Positions 11,758 to 23,192 of a stretch of DNA of 64,000 nucleotides are shown in pieces. The stretch covers positions 31,123,016 through 31,187,015 of the forward strand of contig NC_052475.1 in the NCBI RefSeq assembly GCF_009730915.1, written 5' to 3'. The translations under genes and the position numbers were made by a program. Every line of letters starts with the position of its first letter. The stretch's first letter is position 1. The DNA comes from Dioscorea cayenensis subsp. rotundata. Its lineage: Eukaryota; Streptophyta; Magnoliopsida; Dioscoreales; Dioscoreaceae. Under the pieces are notes generated by a model. That model had not been told where the DNA came from. It made no database searches and worked only from the letters and a program-made list of their open reading frames with translations.

Positions 11758-13821
11758 GAAAAAAACAATGACCCAGAAAGTTTGTTGAAGTAGTAATCAA
11801 TGAAAATAAATTTTATTCATGACACTTGTAATTCTGCTAGAACTATCCTCGATGTAAAATTGTTAAATTCGAGGTGGAGTGTGGCATATCATTTATAGAA
11901 ATGAAAGGTTTTAGTAGAAAATGATCTCAAGTATCCAACAAAACAAGGATAAATGAAAAGAAGATAGTGCACAATTGTCACCTGTGTTTGAAGACGCTCT
12001 CTTTCTGATGCAAGTTTCATGACCAGGTTGGCAATAATTTTACTCCTATTATTAATGTCCCTTGAAGTGGCAATTTTAGACTCATCAGCATCATGCAGAG
12101 AGGCTTGCAAACATTCAAGTTTGCCTCTTAGAAAGCTTAATTCTTCATTTAGATCAAAATTTGATTGAGTCAGTAAATTATACTTCGATTCAGCAATCTC
12201 CGCCCTGCTTTCAGCTTTAGCAACCATGGCCTTAAGATCAGCTATCAAATTTTCCATATCAATCAGGGTAGAGTTTAAGAGACTCTGCTGCTCCTCCATT
12301 GCTTGGAAAGATGCTTTTGCATGCTCTAACAACATATCCGATTGCCTAAGCTTCCTCTCCAACAAATTCGCCTTTTCTTCTGCATTACTTCTAACAATAT
12401 CCAGCTCTTCAGTTAGCTCACTATTTGACTTGGTTAACAATTCACACTTTGTTTCAGCATTCTGAGCTCTAGTCTCTATTTCAAGCACATTTTTTCTTAA
12501 ATCATTTATCACATGATCAAACTCACTAGCTTCGTAATGCAATTTTTGTTGCTGTTGACTCTCTTTGGCAGATCCCTTTGTAGAATGTAAATTAATCTCA
12601 CACTTTCTTAACTGATCTTCAAGTGACCTGACTTTCTCTCGCAAGGCAAAAACCTCTGAAGGTGCAGTGCACTCATCCTTGGTATTCTCTAAATTACTTT
12701 TCAGCCCATTTACTGGCAAAGTAAGAATGTCATCAAGTTCTGCACTAACAGGCGTGTGCTGTCCAGATAGACTTTCTCCAGTTGATGACTTCAGGATGAT
12801 TTTGTTCAATTTAGATCTTGAAACACATTCATGATGCAGTGGATCATCAAGATCCAATTGAGCATTCCAAAACTTTCCTAGTAATTCTTTTGATGTACTT
12901 AGGAGCAACTCAGAAGTATTTTCAGCCAGAAACAGTCGCCCCATAACCATCTCAAAAGATTCTTCTAAATTGTAAAGTTCACTCTCAGCAAACCTGAGTT
13001 TAAGTTTAAATGCCTCTTCATTATTTCTTGAAACTGTTAACTTCTTATCAAGATCCAATGCCTTTGCAATAGACTTCTCATACAATGGTAATATATGTCC
13101 TTGATGCTCTACATGCTGCAGTTTCCACCTAGCATTAATAGATGTATCAGGACCATTCTCAACAATGTCATTCGCGTCAATCCCTGTCAAGAAAACATAC
13201 AGAGAGAATTAATTGCATTCCTTTTGGAAACAAAAAAAATTACTAGTATTACTTTGAAATTTTCAAAGAAAATATGAATAATGAAAATAAATATTTAGCA
13301 TGCATATCATTTATTTTTCTACACCAACCAAGAGCAAGCACCCTTTCAAACTTGGCTGTTTGCATTTTAATATCTGCAACTTGTGCTTGTGACTGATTCA
13401 AACATTCTTGAGCAGCATGCAACTTCTCTTCAAATTCAATTAAGGATTCCTTAAAACAACCATTACAGGATAATCCAGTTTGGGCATCCACAACTTCAGT
13501 TTGGAGAAAGCACATGAACTTCTCCAGTTCTTTGACCTCTGAATTCAATATCCCCGACAAGGTATAAAATTCAAAGGCTATCTCGAGAGACTCTGCCGAA
13601 ATGTCCTTATTCCCCAAACTTATACCGTCAAAATTACTTTCTCTATTTTCCACTTGCATTAGAAGTATCTCCAGGTTCAGTAACTTCTCATTGACATAAG
13701 CTGAATCAAGCTCCACTCTTGTTAAAACTTCCCAAGGTATAGTTCCTCCACATGTTCTCTCCTTGTTTTGTGTCATATCTTGATAAAGATAATTTTCATC
13801 CTGTTCATCATCAGTCGCCAT
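10494..13821 (-). CDS. WIT1: WPP domain-interacting tail-anchored protein (WIT1/WIT2-like)
   Basis: WIT proteins sit in the outer nuclear envelope, bind WIPs, and dock RanGAP and myosin XI-i as part of the plant LINC complex. Coding exons on the minus strand are 13329-13821, 11982-13183, 10923-11084 and 10494-10703; phases close to 2067 nt, 688 aa (Arabidopsis WIT1 is about 700 aa). The N-terminus has the family block LTRVELDSAYVNEKLLNLE and LSGILNSEVKELEKFM. Most of the rest is coiled coil (for example ERKLRQSDMLLEHAKASFQ and VRSLEDQLRKCEINLHS). The last exon ends in one hydrophobic segment, RILVAVVVILVSVLWYLI, followed by only seven residues (QQKNWC after the segment), the classical tail anchor. 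A spliced non-coding leader is likely upstream. The choice between WIT1 and WIT2 orthology is not firm. Confidence 0.9.
11725..11758. repeat. (GA)n microsatellite in WIT intron
   Basis: A GA/GAGA-rich tract in the third intron of the WIT gene, followed by an A-rich run. Confidence 0.8.
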
Positions 13822-15060
13822 GCTATTATTTGTACACTCTGGGTAACATGAAAGAGTAATACCACCAGACCATGAGAATAATGACAGTGGTAAGCATTAT
13901 CATTAAAACAAAGAGAATATTTAAGCAGAGAACATTTTAAATCATCTTATAATTTAAATTGAGATTTAACTAATATCAAGAAAATGAAAGATAGCCTAAC
14001 AAAGAATGAGGGGAAAAAATACAATACTCATATGGAAATCATACAAATGGTAGGAGTAAAGGATATGAATCAACAAGTTGCGCATAGTCAATAGCATGAA
14101 TCGATCACTTGAAAAGGAATTTCAGCGAAAAAATTGAAACAGCTAATCAGAGGCATTTGGAGCAAAAAGATAAATTTATAAAACAAGGGTGGGAAAAATT
14201 TTAGCACTTTGGTCTGCCAAGTATATGATGGCAGAATTTCATCACTTTCCAACCGCTGATAAGAATTATCAGTAACTATTATTTCACAGCTCATAACCAT
14301 TATAGCCACTGAAAACATAAGTGATGAACAAATGGAAGCAAACAATATCTATAACAAGCCTCGGATCTAACTGCAGCTGCTGGCATTGAAAAATCACAAG
14401 AGAGAACTCAAGTTCATTTCTTGAAGAGAAATTTTCAAAGTAAGCAAGCTCTGCATATCTAATTTCTAAAGTTAAAAAAACCAAAGCTAATCCATGGAAC
14501 AAAGTCCAATGATCTTGTAGAATCCAGCACTGAGATTGCCAAAAACTCCACCCACCAGCTTCTGTTCTCTAAAAATTACCGATTTAGAATACTAGAATGC
14601 AGTTTGAGTTTTCACAAACACAATTTCACAGTTCCCTAGTAGGCAATAAACACCTCAAATTGATTTCCTGAAAACCTAATCATTAAAATTAAAAAATTTA
14701 AAAAAAATAATAATCATAATAACAACTACGAAAATCAACATAAATTAAGCGAAATTATATTGCAAGTAATCCTTGATTTCATGATGTGTACGTCTATTTC
14801 TCCATTGCCAAAATAAATTCTTAACCAAAACAAAAAAAAAACACACAAATTTAAACTTCGAAAGATCATTGTTCGTGGGGAAATGGAAAGCAAATTGGGG
14901 ATGAGATGAAAGGCATTAATTTTAGGATTCTTAGATGCGAAGAAGCAAGGGAGAAAGAAAGCGTTTGCGTACCTGAGAGATGCTCTGAAACGCAGGAAAT
15001 AGTGAAAAAAGCTGAGATTTTTCAACCTGGGATTGAATCGGAGAGTGCTCAGTGCTGCTG
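13822..15060 (-). other. Probable 5' UTR, leader intron and first non-coding exon of WIT
   Basis: Just above the start codon the gene strand has a good acceptor (TTACCCAG before AGTGTACA, boundary at 13838/13839). A good donor (CTCTCAG then GTACGC) lies at 14972/14973. This suggests a 1.1-kb leader intron and a first exon at about 14973-15060. The stretch has no coding frame. The exon end and promoter position are inferred. Confidence 0.5.
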
Positions 15061-15520
15061 ATCAGGACTCATGAGCTGTCAAACACTGTTAGTGTTGGAT
15101 TAAAAAGTCATTTTTGTCTAAAAATTAAAAAATTATGATTATAATTTAGATTAATAATTTGTTTTGCAGTCAGTTATAATTTTATTTCGCTTGAGAAATT
15201 TTCAAATAATAATTTTTAAAAAATATATATTGTATATATTATACAACCATTGAGTTTGGAGGCATTCAAGATTTTGGGTCTAACAGACAAATGGAATACT
15301 AATTATTTACTATAGAAGTATTTATGTAACTTATTCATACATTGGAATGTGACATGCATTTCTATGTGATCTTTGTATATGAAAATTTTACTTAATTACC
15401 AAATGTAGCTTCGGCTTCATTAATTCTCTCACCATTTACTCAACTATCAAACGTGGGTTTGACTTCATTAGTTCTCTCGATGTTAATAATATTGAAACAA
15501 TACCCAATTATAGATATCAC
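15061..15520. other. AT-rich intergenic spacer
   Basis: This holds the likely WIT promoter and AT-rich sequence up to the first MITE. I see no gene here. Confidence 0.4.
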
Positions 15521-15523
15521 TAA

Positions 15524-16088
15524 GGGGTCTTTTAGTTTACAGTAATGATATATTACCACGTAACGAGATTACCGTAGTAATAAGATTAGGAATGTTATAT
15601 GCCCAGAAATGTTGTGGTAATTCATGATAACCATATTTGGTTGAAAACTCATGTTACATAGTAATAAACTTGGTAATATTTTAAATTTCCCAAAATACCC
15701 TTGTGTCTACTATTTTATGCAAGTTTAAATTTAAAATAAAATTAAATTTTGGATAAAAATTAAATTTTCGAATCTAAACATATTCCTAAAATAATGTTAT
15801 TTAAATTTAATTTTTTTATCCAACAAATAAAGTATGAAAATTATTATATTTAAACAAAGGATATATTTGTCCAAAAAATATTTCAGATTACCACCCACTT
15901 GGTAATCCAACATAGCCATCTATTTTGGTGGTAATGGGATTACCAAGTTTCTTGGTAATCTTCCAAGGTTAGTAATCACAGATTACCATCAAATATTACC
16001 ACCACCAATAATCCAAACATGGTAATGTGAAAAGATTACCACATAACATGCGGTAATGTTTGTACATTACCGCCAACCAAACGGCCCC
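15524..16088. mobile_element. Tourist-like (PIF/Harbinger) MITE, copy 1
   Basis: A 565-bp element whose ends are inverted: the left end reads GGGGTCTTTTAGTTTACAGT and the right end, reverse-complemented, GGGGCCGTTTGGTTGGCGGT, both followed by AATG. TAA flanks both sides (15521-15523 and 16089-16091), the target duplication of PIF/Harbinger elements. The inside is built of repeated GGTAAT/ATTACC motifs and codes for nothing. Confidence 0.75.
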
Positions 16089-16091
16089 TAA

Positions 16092-16484
16092 GGGTGTTTG
16101 GTTGGTGATAATCACATATTACCATGTAATGAGATTACTATAGTAATGTGAATTGGAATGTTATATGGTTGGGAATATTGCGGTAATTTAATATAACCAT
16201 ATTTGGTTGGGAACTCTTATTATCAGGAATAGTTCATTACCGTGTTTGGTTGTTATGGTAATCAATTTGTTAAAATATAAAAAATTATAAGATTACCACG
16301 GTAATCCAAGATAGACATCAAATTTGGTGCTAATAGGATTACTATTTTCTTGGTAATATTTATAAGTTGGTAATGTGATATTACCATCCAAATTATCACC
16401 GGTGCAATGCCAAACGTGATAATATTTTCAAATTATCACGTAACACATGGTAATATTTCTACATTACCGCGAATTAAACGGCTC
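16092..16484. mobile_element. Tourist-like (PIF/Harbinger) MITE, copy 2
   Basis: A 393-bp relative of the element next door. The left end is GGGTGTTTGGTTGGTGATAA and the right end, reverse-complemented, GAGCCGTTTAATTCGCGGTA. The TAA at 16089-16091 is shared with copy 1 and another TAA lies at 16485-16487. The same GGTAAT-type subterminal motifs are present, but the middle is shorter. Confidence 0.75.
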
Positions 16485-16487
16485 TAA

Positions 16488-17195
16488 AGAATTCAACCTT
16501 TGGAATTCATTCTTATATCACTATTCCTAAGTGATATTTTCACCCTGTGTTCATTTATTATTCTTATTTATAAAGCTTTGCATTTTTTGTTTATAAACTT
16601 CAAGATTTTCCATGACCATAATATTATATTAGTGTGTGTATTTTTGTTTATCTCTTTGATAGAATTATAAACACCTTACATAGAAGATCTAGTGGCAATA
16701 GATCAATAGGTTGTTAACCTTTATTATTTTTTAATTTATATATTTTTATAAAAAATAGTTAAATTTATATGCTTTATTCCTCACAAACAATAATAATTTA
16801 AGTTATTATATTTTCAGTTTCCACCCATGCTTATTTATAATCATTGTAGCATTATATAAAAAACCTGATCTTAAAGATGCATCAACTTTGCACCGACCAA
16901 ATTTCTCACCATTTGTTTTTAATGTAGGTCTTCCAATTTTTATTTATGTTGTTTTTAAACATAACAGATCCATCCTCACACCCAATAATTAAATAAATAA
17001 AATTATTATTATTTTTTTTTATGATATACACTAAATAAAATTATCATTTTTTTTATGATGTATACAAACTGTTGTCAAAGATGTATATACACGGATTCAA
17101 CTACAAATCTACAACATGTTCTTACTTTTTGTAATACAAAAGAGTCAAACTCGTATCATACATCATATAAAAAAAGAACTTTGTATGATTGAGCT
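16488..17195. other. AT-rich spacer left of the copia element
   Basis: A 0.7-kb very AT-rich stretch without open frames or repeats that I can name. Confidence 0.4.
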
Positions 17196-17334
17196 TGTTA
17201 GGGAATACAGCTTTGTATACAGTTGTATATCTATATTTGTGTAGCTACCATATTTATATACCTATATATCTATATATACCTTGTACAATGTAGGTTTTGA
17301 TTAATGAAAATTGGTTAATCTTTTCCACCTAACA
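17196..17334 (+). repeat. Left LTR of the copia element
   Basis: A 139-bp LTR starting TGTTAGGGAATACAG and ending in CTAACA, so the ends are a short inverted repeat. It matches the right copy at about 94 percent by eye. GAGC lies just outside both LTRs, but a clean target duplication is not visible. Confidence 0.85.
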
Positions 17335-20300
17335 TTGTATCAGAGAGGTTCTTCTAAAACCTTTTTTTTTTCCGCGAACCGCCCACTGCATCTCAACCCT
17401 CGTGTGCACCGACAGCCCGCCGCCCCTCGGCCCTCGTGCGCGCCACCCATCGTCCCCCGGCCCCCGCGCGCGCCGCCACGCTCGGTCGCACCCGTCACGC
17501 ACTCGGCGCCTAACCTCGGCCCCCTGCGAGCTGCGCCCGCTGCACGCCCAGCTACGCACGCGCATGCGCTCGCCGCCCAGCACGCGCCCTCGCGCGCGCC
17601 CGCCGTCCAGCATGCGCCCCCGCGCTCCCGCCGCCCCACGCGCGACCTCGGCCCCCGCGGTATTTTCTTCTTGAACTCTTCTCCCACACACCTTGTGTTT
17701 TGTGCGGGTGCTCCATGGATTCTGCTCAGGTTTCTTATCTACAAAAGGCGGACATCATGCTTAATGACAAGAATTATAAAGCATGGTATTCCACTTTACG
17801 TGTACTCCTTCGTGGACTTAATCTTTGGGGTCATGTTGATGGTGCCCGTCCGCCTCCGGTTTCTTCTACTGCCGTCTCTTCCAGCCCTTCTTCGTCGATA
17901 GTTACCAGCGCGTCCTCTTCTCCGTCTGCTAACTTGCTCAAGTGGACTGAGGATGATACCCGTACCATTGCTATCATCTGTCAGTCCTGTGAGATTCCCA
18001 TTCGTTTAGCTGTTTGTGATCTTTCTACAGCCAAGGCGATTTGGGATCATCTACGCACACTCTGTCTTCCGTCTAGTCAGGCGTTGCGTTACTCCTTGCT
18101 ACAGACTCTCACCTCTACCTATCAGCGTGAGAACTCTGTCTCGGATTTCTTTGCCGTGTTCAGTGATTTATGGCGTCAGTGTGATGAGATAACCCCATCT
18201 CCTTCTCCGACCTGTGCTCGATGTCTTGCCATTGCTCAAGATCGTGATTATCTCCACATTTATGAGTTTCTCATGCGTCTTCGCCCTGAGTTCGAGGCCG
18301 TTCGGGCTCAGCTACTGCACCGGGTTACACCTCTGTCTACTAGTGATACTCTGGCATATGTGCTTGCTGAGGAGACTCGTCTTCGGTCCTTAGATGTGGT
18401 TCCACCACCTGATGCTCCTCACTCTGTTCTTGCTGCTCCCCAACAGAACCCAGTGCCGACCATTGCTCCTTTGATGACATATCCTGGCCTTAGCGCTCCT
18501 GTCCGTCCTCTTTCTCAGTCTCAGGTACCAATTTCTAGTGCACCTTATCGACGGTCAGTTCGGTGTCATTACTGCCATGCTCTTAGCCATGTTCATACTG
18601 AGTGTCGCAAGCTACAGCGGGCTCAGCTGACAGCACAGCAGCGCACGGCCCCCACCCCACCCTCAGCTACTCAGGGTGGTCCGTTGTTTGCTGAGCAGTT
18701 TCAGCAACTTATTCAGCAGCTTCAGATTTCTCCTTCTTCGGCTCCAATACTCACTCAGGATGCCTCCGACGTCTCCACTCACCCATCAGTCCCCTCCGCT
18801 CCTACAGGTATTTCTTTATCCTCTTGGTTGCTTGACTCTGGAGCTTCTTTTCATATGACCTATGATGCTACCCACCATCACTCTCTTCACCATTTTTCTT
18901 CTGATCTTTGTGTTATTATCGCTAATGGCACAACCCTCCATGTCCCTAGTCGTGGCCTCTTACACACCACTCATTTTCATATTCTTGATGTTGCCTTTGT
19001 ACCCCAGCTCTCCATAAACCTTATTTCTGCTAGCCAGCTTGCTTCTCTTGGCTATCTTATTATTTTTGATGAGTTTGGTTGTCGTGTGCAGGATCGTCTT
19101 ACATGGATCCTCATTGGAGCTGGCCATCGCCATAGTGGGGTGCATGTGCTCGATCATCTTCGTCTTCCGTCCTCTTCTACGTTACCAGCGGCCTCTATTT
19201 CTTGTTTTTCTACTGTTCATTCCCATCAGTGGCATCATCGGCTTGGCCATCCTAGTGGTTCTCGTCTGTCTTCTCTTATTCATCAGGGCATTTTAGGTCG
19301 TGTTTCAGTTGATAATTCCCATTCTTGTTTGAGTTGTAAGCTTGGCAAACAGCTACAACTCCTATATCCTTCGAGTGTGTTTAGATCTAGTTCTCCGTTT
19401 GAATTAGTTCATTCGGATGTTTGGGGTCCTGCCCGGTTTGTTCCAAGGGTAGACATCGTTATTATGTTATTTTTGTTGATGATTTCTCCCGTTACACTTG
19501 GATTTATTTTATGCGTTCTCGTTATGAGTTTTTAAAGGTTTATATTGATTTCTCTAATATGGTGCGCACCCAATTTTCTGCCACCATTCGTACTTTCCGT
19601 TCCGATTCAGTAGGGGAGTATCTTTCTCATGAGTTTTGTGAGGTTCTTGCCTCCCACGGCACTCTTCCTCAGCTCTCTTGTCCTTGTGCCCATGCTAAGA
19701 ATGACACTGCCGAAAAGAAACATCGTCATATTCTTGAGACCTCCCGTACTCTTCTCATTGCCTCCCATGTTCCCCCTCACTTCTGGGCTGAGGCTGTCTC
19801 TACTGCTATTTACCTCATCAATCTTCAACCCTCTTCCTTTCTTCAGGGTCGTAGTCCAGGGGAATGTCTTTTCTTCAGCCCACCCCGTTATTCTCATCTT
19901 CGTGTGTTTGGTTGTTTGTGTTATGTCCTCCTTATGCCTCAAGAACGGACTAAACTTCCTACTCAGTCTATTCCTTGTGTCTTCCTTGGTTATAGCCCTG
20001 AGCACAAAGGCTATAAGTGTTATGATCATGTTACACGACGCCTCCATGTCTCGCGTGATGTCTCTTTTATTGAGGATCGTCCTTTCTTTGTCCCTTCCTC
20101 TTCCTCTTCTTCTCACTCCTCTACTACATCGATCGATGTTCAGCTTCTCATTGTGTCCTCACCACCTCCCATGTCCCCACCTCCACCTGTATCTCGTCCA
20201 TCCTCTCCTCTATTTGTTTCACCGTTGACTGCTGACCCTCCTGTCCACGTTTCTATTCCCGCTTCTCCTTTTCCTGAGCAGTCACCCCCGGCGCCAACGA

Positions 20301-21930
20301 CTTCCTCTGATGTGTTCCCTACAGATGAACCCCCTGCTCGTCGCTATCCTCTTCGTGATCGTCATCCCCCTGATCGCTTTAATCTTGCCTCTCAACTTCT
20401 TGACCTCCCTATTTCTCCCTCCAATGGCCCTCTAGAGCCATCTTCTTACCAAGAGGCTGTCCAAATACTTGAGTGGCAAGCTGCTATGTTTGTTGAGTTG
20501 GAGGCGCTCGAGCGCACATCTACATGGGATTTGGTTCCCCTTCCTCCTGGTGGTGTTCCCATTACCTGCAAGTGGGTCTATAAAGTCAAGACTCGCTCTG
20601 ACGGGTCTGTAGAGCGGTACAAGGCTCGCCTTGTGGCTCGTGGTTTTCAGCAGGAGCAGAGACGTGATTATTATGAGACTTTTGCTCCCATAGCTCATAT
20701 GATTACCATTCGAGCTCTTATTGTTGTAGCTGTTGTTCGACGATGGTCCCTTTTTCAGCTTGATGTGAAGAGTGCTTTTCTTCACGGGAATATTCAGCAG
20801 GAGGTTTACATGCTTCCTCCCTCTGGTTTTTCTTCTCCTTCTGGTTTGGTCTGTCGCTACGGAAGGCTCTCTATGGTCTCAAACAGGCTCCTCGGGCCTG
20901 GTTTGAGCGTTTCAATTTTATTGTGGTTGCTGCTGGTTTTCAGCCTAGTCCGCATGATCCCGCTTTGTTTGTGCACTCTTCCTCTCATGGTCGGACTTTG
21001 TTGTTGCTTTATGTGGATGATATGATCATCACTGGTGATGATCCTGCTCATGTGGATTTTGTCAAGTATCACATTCAACAACATTTCCAGATGACTGATC
21101 TTGGTCGATTGAGCTATTTTTTGGGCATTGAGGTCATTTCTACTTCTATTGTTTTTCAGTTGTCTCAACAGCGTTACACATCTGATATCCTCGCACGGGC
21201 AGCTCTTTCTGACTTTTGTGTTGTGACCACTCCTATGGAGCTACATCTTCAGTTGCGTGCTGATGAGGGGACTCCCTTATCTGATCTGACACGCTATCGT
21301 CACTTGGTTGGGAGTCTGGTCTATCTTACCCTCACTCGTCCAAACATTACCTATGTTGTGCATGTTTTGAGTCAGTTTGTTAGTGCACCTACTTTGGTTC
21401 ACTATGCCCATTTTGAGGCTTTTACGCTATCTTCGGGCGACTCCGTCTCGAGGTCTTCTTTTCTGTCAGCACAATTCTTTGGAGCTTCGATCTTATTCTG
21501 ATGCTACTTGGGCTAGTGATCCGTCTGATCGTCGTTCTGTTATTGGATTATGTTTGTTCTTGGGCTCTTCTCTCATTGCCTGGAAGTCCAAGAAGCAAAC
21601 TGGTGTTTCTCGATCTAGCACTGAAGCGGAGCTTCGAGCTGTGGCTACTACTGTTGAGGAGATTGTTTGGTTGCGCTGGCTTTTGCATGATCTTGGTGTT
21701 GTCTCGCATGCTCCTACTCCTCTACATTGTGACAACACCGGTGCTATTCAGATCACTTTGAATCCAGTCAAACATTCCCTCTCCAAGTATATTGGTGTTG
21801 ATGTTTTTTTCTTGCGTGATCAGTATAGCAAAGGCATTCTGGCTCCCTAGTTTGTTCTCTCTGAGCGTTAGCTTGCAGATCTGTTTACTAAATTTTAGAC
21901 ACGAGCACACCATGACTTTATCTTGTCCAA

Positions 21931-22105
21931 ACTCTCGATATCTGATCCCCCGTGAGTTTGTGGGGTGGGGAGGTGTTAGGGAATACAGTTGTGTATGCAG
22001 CTGTATATCTATATTTGTACTCTCGATATCTAATCCCCCGTGAGTTTGTGGGGGGGAGGTGTTAGGGAATACAGCTGTGTATGCAGCTGTATATCTATAT
22101 TTGTA
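21931..22105 (+). repeat. 88-bp tandem duplication of purine tract plus LTR start
   Basis: The last internal sequence, the purine tract and the first ~45 bases of the LTR occur twice in a row (units from 21931 and 22019). The right end therefore has an extra truncated LTR beginning just before the full LTR. Confidence 0.85.
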
Positions 22106-22194
22106 TAGCTACTATATTTATATACCTGTGTATCTATATATACCTTGTACATTGTAGGTTTTGATTAATGAAAATTGGTTAATCTTTTCCACCA
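22060..22194 (+). repeat. Right LTR of the copia element
   Basis: It begins TGTTAGGGAATACAGC after a G-rich tract and can be followed to CCACCA. It aligns with the left LTR over about 134 bases. The exact last base is uncertain because the outermost bases of the two LTRs differ. Confidence 0.8.
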
Positions 22195-22692
22195 AAGAGC
22201 GCTCAAGGTTATTACTATTTATTTCACTGTTTCAAATATTAACACATTTTTCTATGAATTATATATATATCTCTATATACATCCTAAAAAAACTTTTTTT
22301 TACATGAGAGAACAAAAACCGACAATAAAATAATAATTTATCTTAATGACCCGCAAAACCAAGATGTTTCATGAGAGTAATTAATTGAGGTCAAGCAAGA
22401 TTTAACAATTCAAAGTCTATCGTTTGACCAAAGCACACCTCTCAATTATATGATTTTGATGTCTCTCACAAACAAGGACAATAAGCAAAATAACAAAAAG
22501 CAGTGCTACATCTCATGAGTCAGGAAGCTTGTGCTAGTTTGACCTTGAACGAAGAAACTCATGCAACCCAAAGCAAATCAGTCTCCACTTCTTCATTAAA
22601 GCCATTAATAACTCTTGCTTCATCTCATGTCAGCTCCATTGCCCACATTTTCAACTCCATTTAATTCCTCTGATTAATCAAAACTTCAGTAC

Positions 22693-22738
<46 letters not shown>

Positions 22739-22839
22739 ATTCAAGAACCATTTGATGTTTGTGCAACACTAATCTCTTCTACAAATACAGGCCTTCTCCA
22801 TCTTCATCACTCAACTGTCATGTATTCACAAACAAAGGC
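22195..22839. promoter_or_regulatory. Upstream region of the phytosulfokine gene
   Basis: AT-rich sequence between the copia element and the PSK start. It contains a perfect (AAT)n-(ATT)n inverted repeat at about 22693-22738, which ends about 100 bp before the start codon and could form a long hairpin. A clear TATA box was not assigned. Confidence 0.45.
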
Positions 22840-23192
22840 ATGCAATTAGAAGAGATGGAGTGTGAAATGGTTCATAAACTTTTTTTATTCTATCTCACTC
22901 TGGTTTTGATTATGTTTTCTCCAGAGATTGAAAGCAGAAGGTTACTGCTGGTTTCTACAGCTCATGATGAGAAAATTAGTTCTGTGGTAAGACTGATCTT
23001 CTTTTTTTCTTTTTTCTGAATATGATTTCCATATGATGGTTCTTTTTGATCAAGTTTTGTGATTTTGTGTTTTGATAGGAATCAGTGATTCATTGTGGGT
23101 TTGAAGGTCCAAAGAAGAAGCTGAATTTAATGAGGAAGTTGGTAGATGTTCATGCGGATTATATCTACACCCAAGATATAAAAGATCCTTGA
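22840..23192 (+). CDS. PSK: Phytosulfokine (PSK) precursor
   Basis: PSK is a secreted, tyrosine-sulfated pentapeptide (YIYTQ) sensed by the receptor kinase PSKR; it promotes cell growth and modulates immunity. Exon 1 is 22840-22986 (GTG then GTAAGA donor) and exon 2 is 23079-23192 (TTGATAG acceptor); the split is phase 0 and gives 86 aa, a usual precursor length. The protein starts with a signal peptide (VHKLFLFYLTLVLIMFSPEI). A variable middle follows, then LMRKLVDVHADYIYTQDIKD near the end. YIYTQ is at 23160-23174, preceded by the Asp needed for sulfation. In-frame ATGs at 22855 and 22867 are alternative starts. Most family members have two cysteines before the pentapeptide (a CLMRR-type block); here only one (HCGFEG) remains and the second position reads LNLMRK. 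Exon 2 is too short to stand out by ORF length. Confidence 0.92.

Larger units (their letters stand above)
17196..22194 (+). mobile_element. Ty1/copia LTR retrotransposon (broken fossil copy)
   Basis: A copia-type element of about 5 kb with short LTRs, a PBS-like TTGTATCAGAGAGG right after the left LTR, and a G-rich purine tract before the right LTR. Parts in order: gag with a CCHC knuckle (about 17.7-18.7 kb), aspartic protease (LLDSGASFH, about 18.8 kb), integrase (HRLGHPSG and HSDVWGPA, about 19.2-20.3 kb), reverse transcriptase (about 20.5-21.2 kb) and RNase H (STEAELRA, about 21.5-21.85 kb). The integrase-before-RT order defines Ty1/copia. The coding part is interrupted by about three or four breaks, so the copy looks dead. 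The two LTRs differ at about 8 of 134 compared bases (around 6 percent), which suggests about 2 million years if a grass-like rate of 1.3e-8 per site per year holds. Confidence 0.95.

Noticed and set aside
17329-17691. Several Arg/Ala/Gly-rich open frames on both strands
   Set aside because: They are products of the GC-rich leader of the copia element; open on all frames because stop codons are AT-rich.
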